This document shows positions 49,401-61,400 of a stretch of DNA of 64,000 bases, piece by piece. The translations under genes and the position numbers were made by a program. The stretch's first letter is position 1. Each line of letters begins with the position of its first letter. The notes under the pieces were generated by a model. It did no database searches and was not told the origin of the DNA. It saw only the letters and a program-made list of their open reading frames with translations. The stretch spans positions 155,247-219,246 of the forward strand of contig PTFA01000408.1 of NCBI GenBank assembly GCA_003342895.1, written 5' to 3'. The stretch is from Casuarius casuarius. Taxonomy: Eukaryota; Chordata; Aves; Casuariiformes; Casuariidae.

Positions 49401-52400
49401 CTTGTAAACCACAAAAAACCCCTTTTATTTTGCCTAAACTTTCTTGCTTGTTAATTCTTGCTAGTCTCATCTGTTAATAAAGAACAGAAAAATGTAGTGA
49501 AGGCAGTAACAATTTAGAGTTTTATATTAAACAATTTCAGGTCCTCTGACTGTTTGACTTCTTATTTTGTGCGATATACTAGTTTTTTTAAATGCAACAA
49601 ACAAAGAAGTTTTTATTGCTGACATAATTTGCAGTTCTCTTCTTGAGGGATTGTTGTACAATTTGCATGAAGTCAGCTCTGTGTAGATTATGATTCCTTT
49701 CAAAATCAATTAATTTTCTTGAATTGCTGGGGCTAAAATCAAGTTTAAAGACTGCTTGTCCTGAACAGTTGCAGAAAGGTAGCTTTTACTGAGGGGAACA
49801 TTGTTAAAATTAACTGTATCTTTATGCAAAATAGAATTATGTATCGTTGAATAACTAGAAGAATTTGTTTTTGTTAAATTTGGCAGCTGTAAGAAATATG
49901 CTCGGCTGACTTTTGCAACCTACAACTAGTAGATTTTCTCTTTAAGGAAGTTACTGAACCATGGAAGATTTTAAGTTTTTGTGGTAATGAAATTCAGATT
50001 CCCTTTTTAATTTGAAAGGGTGTGAATTTCTAGAAACATAATAAAGTGGTCAAATTTGCAGACTAAAAAGCTAGTGTTCTCAGAAAATGTGTTAGAAGTT
50101 GAGAGTATTCTCTATAAGAAAATATAAATCAGTTCTGTAGAAGCTATGCGAGACTGAGATGCTAAGATCATATATATTTTCAGTTTCCACCATCTCAAGC
50201 TCCCAGGCCCACAGGTCCACTGGTCCAGGCACCTCCTGTTTTGCTACAGAACCAATATGAGCCCGTTCAGCCTCACTGGTTCTACTGTAAGGAGGTGGAA
50301 GACAAGCAAATATGGATGCCATTCAGCCTTCTGGATTCTGCAAAACTAGAAGAAGTCTATAACTCTGGTAGGTTATGAAAATCTTAACCGTATCCTATTC
50401 AGAGGTAAACCGAATGAATGAGAAAAAAATAGAGAAGAAACAAGAATACTTGAGTTTCATCACACACATGTGAAAAAGGGACGTGGGAATAACATGCTAG
50501 TATTTATCATGAAGATGCATTTTTGACACGTAACTTATTCATGTAGTGTCTGTGGCTTGATGCTATCAGCGTTAAGATATACATCCCTAACAGGTATTGC
50601 ATTTTCAAATAGGACCCATAGCTATTGTTTTTTATTTTGTCTTATTGTTAAATCATGGTAACTCTGGAATAAGTATTCAAATTTGGGAGTTGTTTGAAGC
50701 TTTTTTTTATTGTTGTTGTATACATAGCCTATGAAGTATTTCGGGAGCTATACAATAGTTGACTGAGATTCTAGAGAGAGGCTCCCTTCCTGTTTTCCTA
50801 TTTCTTAGCTGCTGTAGCTTTCTTTCCTACCTTTTGTGGTCTGCTCTGACTTCTCAGTTCTTTCCTTCTGCTTATATGGTACTTGAGTGGTGTGCTTCCT
50901 GCAAATTCTCCTCTTTACTATATAGACAGATAGCTATAACTCAATGGATCTTTTGTCTCTGAGGGCAGCTGACTGTATGGCTCAGTTCAGTAATATATTT
51001 TCACTTAGTTATCAGTCTATTAAGTTCCGTAAGTGGAACAAAGTAGAATGGGGGAAAAGTGCCACAAAAATTAAGTCAAAAGAAATTGTTTGGAAGTAAC
51101 AACTTTGAGTAATTTGCACGTTATTTAATTTCACTGTTGAAATTTACTTCCGGCTCTCACTTTGAAAATGTACACCATCTTTCATATTAAAATGTGTAAA
51201 TATAATGCTAATTATACAAGGAGAAAAAAGAAACAGGTTTTAAACAGAATTTAAAATTCTATTCCATAGCATAAATATCTGTCTTAATGGTTTAATGTTG
51301 GTCACTGAAGTGATCGGGGAAGGGTTGAGAGAGGGGAAAAAATGCATGTGTTAGTATTGTAACTGAGTATGACTTTTGTGTCGTAGTCCAGCCTGATCCT
51401 GAGAGTGTGGTTCTGAGCACTGATGGGGGACGTTATGATGTATACCTATATGACAGAATGAGGAAAGCTGTTTATTGGGAAGAAGAGCCTTCTGAAGTGA
51501 GACGATGTATGTGGTTTTATAAGGGAGACAAGGATAGCCGGTTTATTCCTTACACTGAGGATTTTAGTGATAAGCTAGAGGTTAGTATTACTTTTACATA
51601 AACCTCATGAAGAACGTGATAGTTCTTTATATTTGTGACCTAAAATACTTTATTTTGTTTCATTAAGATGCTTTCCAGAATGCACTTTCTGGAAAATAAG
51701 GAAGCAAATGCTGGAAAGTGGAATGGCTAGAGGCCACATCGCTCATGCATAGGTCCTGCGTGGCCGTGGAACGCTACACAAGTTGATTTTAGGTCATGCA
51801 TGACACTTTTGTTTAAATAAAATCATCTAAATTATACCCTTAACTTTTTTTTGGCCTTTTGCATTGTCTGTAGTTTGTGAGAAGGCATACTGATTTTATG
51901 CAACTTGTTTACTGTTTCAGGCAGAATATAAAAGGGCTGTAACTACAAATCAATGGCACCGGCGACTTGAATTCCCAAATGGGGAGACGATTGTTATGCA
52001 TAATCCCAAGGTAATAGTTTTTGGTGATTGGTTCCCACAGAATGGAATGAGGATGAATGATCAGATGGATGGAAGCATAAATTGAATGCAGTGCGAGTCT
52101 TTGTTGGAATTTACTTACTGATTGTTTTGGATATGTCTGCATTAGAGATGATAAAGCTCATAAGAAATGATGGAGGGGAAAAAAAAAGCTTATAAGAGAT
52201 GATAAAGCTTATAAGCTTATACATTGAATTCCTGTTTGCTTCAGTGTGCTATAATGTGATTAAAAACCAGTGCTTTCTGAAACCTAAGAAGAATAGTGGT
52301 TTGGATAGTCAAAATATTTACTAAGTATCGCTGGCAGCAAATGGGAGGCAGTTTGAATTAGTTTAACCTCAGATGGTCTGCACCAAATGGAAGGTAATTT

Positions 52401-55400
52401 AGACTAAGAGTTTTCATGTGGAGAAGAGCATTAATCTTAACTGCAAGGTAATTTGTTTGTGTATCTGATCCATGAGGAGTCTTCCACTGTAACCATTTTT
52501 AGGCCATGAGAAAGTGGAATAACTTTTAAAGTTTTTTTTTTTTTTTTTTTNNNNNNNNNNNNNNNNNNNNNNNNNNNNNNNNNNNNNNNNNNNNNNNNNN
52601 NNNNNNNNNNNNNNNNNNNNNNNNNNNNNNNNNNNNNNNNNNNNNNNNNNNNNNNNNNNNNNNNNNNNNNNNNNNCCCCTCCCCCCGAAGTGCCACTGTT
52701 TCTCCTGCTTTAACCATTCATGGGTAAAAACCTAGAGAGGAAGCACTTAGACCGCTTAAACTGTTATAAATATGAGTTCGTGCTATAATGAGTCAGTGCA
52801 AGTAAACCTTATAAGCAGCCATATTACTCAGTTCCTCACTTCCTAGAGTTTGTGGGCTACTTCAAATGTTGTCCTTCCCTAAAAAGCACTGCTCATTTTT
52901 TTTGCATTGAGATGGAATTATTGTACAGAGTGGTAATGGTCAGTCTCCTCACAAAATTGTAACCTGCTAGGGAAGAGTGGGATTGGAGGTCCAAGAAAGA
53001 GGAGCTTGAATAATGCTTGCTCAAAGAATCACAATTGTTAATCGGAATTGCACAGCAGGCCAGCTTTTGCAGCTAGTGGTTATTGTTATTTTGGTTTCTT
53101 AAGTCATCTGATTGCTTTTCTCAAACTAATGAGAATTAGCTCTGTTATTTCTGAGTGTAGTTTCAGTGAAGCTGTCACTGCCACAGGATATAGCCCTGGG
53201 GTTTTCTAAGATTTTTATTTATCTATTGCATATGTACTAACTGAAGAAAACATTTGCATCTCAGATGCAAGGTAAAGCAATGAAACAAAAAAGGTGTGTT
53301 GAACCATGCAATATTTTCACACTAACTGTAAAGATTATAAGTTTTTCTCTTTCTTTCTTTTTTTTTTTTTTAATGGTTGGATAATGTATTTTTCTTCAGG
53401 TCATTGTTCAGTTCCAGCCCTCTGCCTCACCAGATGAATGGGGCACCACTCAAGATGGTCAGGCAAGACCAAGGGTAGTAAAACGTGGAATTGATGATGA
53501 TCATGATGAAATTCCTGATGGTATGTGAATAGTGTATGTGGGTCTGCAGTCTGAACAGTCAGTACAGTTCTATAGAAAAATTGGACAGCAGTGGTTGGAG
53601 CTACAATGCACTGTTTGTATCTGCAGTATGAAGATTAAAGTTGCTCACTAAGCTGCTTGAAAGACTTGTCTTCCTTTGGCCTCTGTATGAAAGTTTACAC
53701 ATAGGTGTCCACTTACCTCTATGGAGACTAAATGTAGTTGTGTGAAACAAAGATAGCCAATGGAAGGTTGTATGTAATACTTCTGGCATTGTGACATATG
53801 TTAAGGAAATTCTAACTTAATGGTTAGAAGACATAATGTCCAAAAGTCTAAACTTGGGAAGGCAGATTTAAAAAAAAGGTTGGACTGATGAGGGTTTTTT
53901 GTTTCCATTATGTCTCTTCATTCGAAGAAATCTTGTGGGCAAAGTTATATCCTGAACCATGTTATGTAAAAGACTTTATGAAGCCGTATATATTACTATA
54001 TTATTATATATTAATGTCTGACACTAAACTGCACCATTGAAATACATATTAGTACTCAGACTTTTTTCTTTTGTTTTTTAATAGGAGAAATGTCCCAAGT
54101 TGACCATTTAGTATTTATGGTTCATGGCATAGGTCCTGTGTGTGACTTGAGATTTAGAAGCATTGTTGAATGTGGTAAGTTTTGGCTTGTTTAATGGTAG
54201 TTTTATTCTTACCTGTTTAAAAGTGGGTTTCTCAGTATTCAAATAAACTTCTTGTAAATAATGTGAAAAACTGTCTTCAGTATTAAAAAATTCAATTTCT
54301 GGTAGGATTTTTTTTTCCCCAGTTATTTTCCCAAAACAGAATCTGTTTCATCAGACTCATAGCTTTAGCTGTTATTAGTCCCTTATTATTAGACTTGCAG
54401 AGACTTTTTGTTTTTCTTTGCTTTTGTTTTTTTTTTTTCATAATACACTCCAATACAATTGAGTAAATTAAACATTAAATTGGTTTCTAACTGATGACCT
54501 GTATTCTATGTGCAGAAGACCATGTTTTTTCATGGAGTAAAATTGCTTTTGTTTTGAGATAAACAGAAGTTTACTAGGAAGTCCACATTTTTTTAAAATT
54601 ATTTTTCTTATAGTTAAGTAAGTAATACATACAAAGGTTTTTCCACTTTGAATCTCTTCCATTTGTATTTTGAACAAATATTTGTAATTGGGTGTCTTAT
54701 TTACTTACTATTATGATCAGATTTTCATTACTCTGCTTCTTTACAGTTGATGACTTCAGGACTGTCTCTCTGAAGTTGTTGCAGACTCACTTTAAGAAAT
54801 CTTTAGAGGAACATAAAGTGAGCAGGGTGGAATTCCTCCCAGTTCACTGGCATAGTTCTCTGCATGGCGATGCAACAGGTGTAGACAGGTGAGTATTGTT
54901 TAATGCTACAGACTCTATAGAAGCTGCATTTTAATAGGTTTTGTAGAAATAAATAAAAAGAGAAATGAATGCGTGTTTTTTAGGCTGGATAGATAAATGT
55001 ATGATTGGATTATGAAAAAGAATCACTAACATTTTTTTTGTGGCTGTCTTGAAGTTGTAGGGTATAGAGAAAGCTAGAAAGTCATGTGCGTTTTCTTCAG
55101 TTTCTTTTCACGACATGGAGTAGCAGGATACACACACACACGTGAACACTGACTTTTTCTGATACTACATTTTCATGAAAGCAGTTGATGCAATTGCTGA
55201 CAAGGTGTTATATGATGAAGAATGAGTGTGTGGAGAGAGGGACCACTGAGAGCATGAGGTGGTATGTGTGGAGATGTATTGTGCCCTGTAAGTTGTATAT
55301 ACCTGTTGCTGGGCAAGTTTCACTTCCGTGCCTTCTTGCAATCTCATTGAGTCTGCCCCTAGGAGACATCCGTGTTGATCTTTTCTGAGGAAGCAATTGT

Positions 55401-58400
55401 ACCTTTTGTCTGTTCCTAGAGCAGTATCTGGATTATGGTTAGGCAGTTGAACTAAGTTTTTTGAAACAAAGTTATGTATATTCAGGTAAGAGTTGTAGCA
55501 TTTTTAAAAATCTATTCTTAACTCCCTTCTTTGTGTCGACACCTTTCCTATTGTTTGACATTTCTAATTGTTTTTTCTTTCTCAGAGATGGGCAAGTACT
55601 AGTTGCAAGGGTAACAACATGCACTGCTGATGTCTGAGACTGATGTACACTCTGATGTCTGAGACTCTCCAGCCCATTCTAGCTCAGTTAGGTCATTCTG
55701 CTTTTCTAGAGTCTTTCAGGTTTTTATTCTCACTTGACACCTGCATTATTGTGAGGAAGGATCCATATTCTCTTAATCGAACCAGACATTGTTCTTTCTA
55801 ATCTCTTGCTCTTCTAATTGAATCAAGCTCAGTTCTTTAGCAATTCTGCTAAAGCTGTCTTTAACTCCAGGCAGGCAGATAGTGATGCCAACTTTTTTTC
55901 TCTGAAAAAGAGAAGTATATTGCCTGTTATATTTCTGAAATTTGCTCATTGTTTTCTTAATTCTAAAGCCCAATAGACTGTATTAGCCTTAACTCATTTG
56001 AATTGGGAGTATAAGCAAGAATAAGAATTTAGATTACCGTTAAAGTATTGGACTTGGATTATACTTCTGCATTAACCTGAATTCAAACTAATGTGTGTAG
56101 TTTTGTAATTCATCGTGGTTTTTTTCATTCTATTAAGGCCTTTCCCTCCCTCCCATACTTACTTTCACCTTCTGTTTTATACGGGAGTGTTTTTGTTTTG
56201 TTTTTTTCCCCCCCCGCTTCTCATGTTCAGAATCTCCCTGTTACTACAAGAGGGCAGTGTTCCAGCAGAGAAGAGGTTGTCAGGCATCTCTTCAACCTGG
56301 AAGGGGTGGGGAAGAGGTAGTATCAGCAGGTAGTAGCACTAATATATGAATATGTAACAAGGCCAGAAAACTTTATTTCTTTTTTTAATGTCTGTAGGGA
56401 GCATACATGCAGTATTTAGATTTTGCTAACTTTCGAAGCAACAGGAGTGGAGCTGCAAAGTATTTATCTGCATTTCTTTAAAGGCATTCATAATGCTAAT
56501 GATTCTATATTCCTAGGAACATAAAAAAAATCACTTTGCCGAGCATTGGACGTCTGCGCCACTTCACCAATGAAACGCTCCTTGACATACTGTTTTACAA
56601 CAGCCCCACCTATTGTCAGACAATTGTGGATAAAGTAGGGCTGGAAATGAATCGTTTATATGCACTTTTCATGAGTCGCAACCCAGACTTCAAAGGAGGA
56701 GTCTCTGTGGCTGGGCACAGTTTAGGTAATTCACTAAGAAACTGGCTTCACCTAAAAACAGCATTCCTACGTTATAGAAAATGGAACTTTTAATTAAGCA
56801 TAGGGCTAAAATTAGTGGATAGGCCATGGCTATCTTTCAGAATATTACTGACTAAAAGTCAAACAGCTCTCAGTAGATACGTTTATAAAGCTTTGAGAGG
56901 AGGTGAGTACTTCTCAAGTGTGTGTATTTCTCTCCTCCCCACCAATTCCTTCTTGAAGACATAACATCTAATTTGTGTTTAAAAATTGACATGGTATCTG
57001 TCATCTCGTTAGGTGGGTAACTTCTGTGTCTCAGAAACCCCCTTAGTAGAAGGAAAATAATTTTTGGAACATGTTCTAAGTATTATAGAGAGATATGACT
57101 TATGGTTTGGGCTGGTATTTTTCTTCCAATCTGGCAACAGACCACAGTCTAAGATGGTGAGGAAAGATGGTCTGGTCATGGCAACTGTATAAAGCTATTT
57201 TGCATGAACCAGAAAAAAAAGTTTGCTTTTTGCTGAGAATGATCATATTCAAGTTAAACTTAATAGTTGTTTATTTTAGTTTTAAGTCAGCAATCTTTTT
57301 TTGATCAATCCATACCTTGCTAGTACTGTTACATATAAATCTTCCTTAGGATTTAGGGACAGGAAAATCTGAAATATTTCCCAAGGCAACTTTAATTTAT
57401 TTTTCCAGGTTCCTTAATTCTATTTGACATATTGTCTAACCAGAAGGACTTGGCTTCATCAGTAAATACTGGACCTTTCTCTGGTGTCAATGGGACTGTA
57501 AAGGATGTGGCTGTTCATGATAAACAGGTATTTACAGGCAAATTGATGTTTTCAGCAACTTTTTCTTAAGTTGTCAGAATTTATTAGCAGAAACGCTGTT
57601 GCATGTTCTGATAATACATTTAAAATATTAATGGAAATGTGCAGTTTTGTAAATAGTACGTCCTGAGAATTGGCAATGTTTACATTTATAGTTCAAAATA
57701 AGCTAGTCATGAAATTTGATCATGGGTGTTGGCTTTGACTTGCTGCAGTGTAGACAAGTAACTTGATCTTAACAGTATCTGAACGGAGGGGAGGAAGCAT
57801 AAAAAGGAAATAATCTGTGTTCAGGCTAGAAGCTGGCACTGGTACTTTGATTAAAAGAAAATATTTTTGAATGATGTTATAAAAGCCAAGGATCATATTC
57901 TCTGTTTTAATTAAAAAATATGTTCTGCGGGTCTGTTATTAGCATAAAATCTGGTATCCTGTGTCATTAAACTGTGTATAAATTCAACTTAAATACTGAT
58001 GTTATTTTTAAGAGAAAATAATTTACCTGCTGCTTGTGGTCTTTTTCACTGTCTGTCAATGTGATCCTGTTGCTGCGCTGTCTTGTTAAGGTGGCAGAAG
58101 ATACCAGTTCCCTGGGCTCCTCAATTGCAACTTCTGGTGATGACCTTTGTGAGCCTGAACTAGATGATGATGTTCCTACTTTGCAGAAGACTCTGGAAAT
58201 GCTTAGTTTGTCAGAGTATATCAGCACATTTGAAAAGGAGCGAATTGATATGGAATGTCTGGTATAATGACTTTCAGTTGAATTTTGGGGATGGCCAAGG
58301 TGTGGAGGTTTGGGTTTTTATGTGTTAGAGTTTAGTGTACCATGAGTCATGAAAGCAGCTGCAAAGGTTAAATAATGTCTGATATGAAGACTAAATGTTA

Positions 58401-61400
58401 TGCAACTTCATTTTCTGAACTATGTTATTTTTGTATATAACGTATTTTTTGTAATTTCTGTTGGATTATAAAATACTGCTCTAATTTGTAGGTCATTCCT
58501 AATAAGCAATGATGATATGTGTTACTAGACAAGTTACGAAGTATATTTTCATTAACTCATTTTTTTTTAAGCTGATGTGTACAGTTGATGACCTGAAGGA
58601 AATGGGGATACCTCTTGGACCAAGAAAGAAAATTGCTAATTTTGTGAAAGACAGAGCAGCTAAGCAGGTAAATATATTTTTCAGGAATGGATTAAGAACT
58701 TATTAAGCAAATATGACCAACTCTCTTGCTGTGGAGTAACCTCTATTCTTTACAAATTTAATGTCACAGGCGTATTAGAGGGATTTTGACAACTGTGAAA
58801 TAAACTTTTTTTTTCTTGTTTTGAAAACTGTCTTGATAGGAACAAAAGAAAGCAGCAGCAGAAAAGAAAGCCATGCAGGTTGCTATGCTCCAAACTCAAG
58901 AAGCTGCCCAGAAAGCCAAAGAGGCCATTACTCCTGTACTGCCTGCAGAGTCTGGTCAGCTGCACTCAAAGAGGAAGCTTCCAGTTGGTGCCTCTGTTTC
59001 TTCTGTGAACATTGACTATGAGTATTTTGAAGTTGGAACTGGCCAGGTGAGACCACATAAATTTAAATAATTCATTTGGGATTTTGTTTGTTTGAATTCA
59101 TTTGTTTTTTAATATGGATGACTTTGTTCTTCTCTTGGTCATTGTGCAAAAGTTATGTTTATGTGGAACTTTGCCCTTTGACAGGAGGGAGGGCTGGGAA
59201 AGCGGGTTAGATTACTGAAAAACAAAACTTGATATAACAAGGATGCCACTGCAAGTCTTTCTCTTTCAGCAGTGAGTGAGCTGTAAACAAGGCTTTGTTC
59301 TGAAATAACAACTGTATGAATGCTATGGTACTGAATGGTTCTTTGGCATTTAACATAGTATCCTGAACTGATCTGTTTATTCTGTTATGTTCAAATTTTG
59401 CCTCAAATAACTCAAAAATCAAACCTTTAAGGCTAGTTGTTAAATGCATTTATTTTTTACTTATAGTTTCGTATACTTTGAGAAAACTTAAAAAAAATCA
59501 TCTTAATACCATCTTAGTTTATAGGGGAAATGTAATGTAGCTAAAATCTGCGGGAACATGCATAGGAATCTGTGAACATGTGGTTGACCTAACACACATG
59601 TAAATTTTCCTTCCTAGCTAATCATTATATTATCTAGCTGACAGTTCTAAGAGATTATCTATCTGATTTCTCTGTTTCTGGTAGGTTTCTGTGGTTTACA
59701 GTGCGTTAGACTTCGAACCAGATATTTTCTTTGCTCTGGGTTCTCCTATTGGTGTATTTCTTACTGTGCGAGGAGTAGAGAAGATTGATGAAAACTACAA
59801 GCTTCCTACCTGCAAGGGATTCTTCAATATCTATCATCCAGTGAGTGAGAAATGCTTTTCAGATCTGATTTTAGCTAATGTAGATGACAGAAATACAGAA
59901 TACGAAGTCTTAACCTTGGAGCATTCTACCTTCTTTTCCTGTCCATACTTTTCCCAAAATACTAATACTTAACTGTAACTCTTATTTAAAAAGATACAAC
60001 TGGAACGTATTACAGGTATTACTGAACCTTACTGTAACAAAAGTACAGCTGGCTATAGGTTCCTTACCCAGAATGATGGGTTGGCTTGATAATATTTACT
60101 GTGCTCATTTTCAGAGCTTAAATGGTATTTTCATTAATTTCAGGTCATTTTTATAGATTTTTATGTGATAATTGTATTTAAGCCATTAGCAAGATTATTG
60201 TGGGGTTCCTGGTAGACTGGGAAGTTTAGAGATCCTTACTGGTTTTATAAATACAATATACTTGTTCTCTTCTTCTGCCTTGTCTTGTTCACTGCTTACA
60301 GTGACGTGTTGGGAGAAACCATCAGAATGTGAGAAGATTTTACAGCTTTTTCACTGTTTTGTTTCTCTCTTAGAATCTCTTTCTGTAGGAGAATAAGACC
60401 TAATTAGTTAATGAACCTACATAATCTTACAGTTAAACTGAATGATAGTGAATTGAGTTTCTGTGAACTGAATTAGAGCAGAATCCCAAAATGGTGGATC
60501 TTCACTAGTAATCATAAATGGGGATTTTTCACTAAGTCGTAATAATTGACAGTTATCTAAAAAATATTCTAATGTGTTGTTTCTTAACAGCTTGATCCAG
60601 TAGCTTACAGGTTAGAACCGATGATTATTGAAGACATGGATTTAAAACCAGTTCTTATTCCACACCATAAAGGCAGAAAGAGACTTCATCTGGGTAAAAA
60701 GAAAACTTAATTCATATGTGTATCTCATTCCTAAATTATTCATTTGATGCATTAGAATATTATAGAATTTCTAGAGATTAATGCATGCTTAAGTTCCTGG
60801 ATGTCTAGCTGGATACGTTCTCATAGAGGCTAAATTTAAGAGGGGATTGGTCCCAGCCCCATAAGTTGGGCATTCATAATTGCATTCAGAACTAATAGTC
60901 ATAATTCTAACTAAGGCCTCCAGGTTTTAGCTTGTAATGAGCAGTCCCATTTGGAAATTGTTGTAAACCACTCGTCCTGTTCATCTTAATTTCTAAAAGA
61001 ATGAGAGACAAACTAAACTTACTGGATTCTTTTACCATGTGTCTAATGACCTCTATGATGTGTTTAGCCAGTCTCTGTCCGGTATTGTTAGAAAGGCTGA
61101 GAAAAAGACAGTTTCATAGCTATTGGTGGACAAGGCTGTTGCACACATACACCCATCAGAGCAAGATGACAGACTCTTAAATGTCACATACTTGAGCATC
61201 AGTTTTGCTATTCAGTTGACAATATTATTGTTGTAGAAGTTCAGAGCCCTCTGAAAGCCTGTCTTCAGGCACTTGGAATGAAATTCTGCAGCATCTGTAC
61301 TTTAGAAGGGTAGATTAGAATGAGTCTATTTTCCTAGGTTAGACAAGGTATTGATAAAGAATGTTTTTTGTTCCAATTCGCACCATAAATGTGCATAGCA

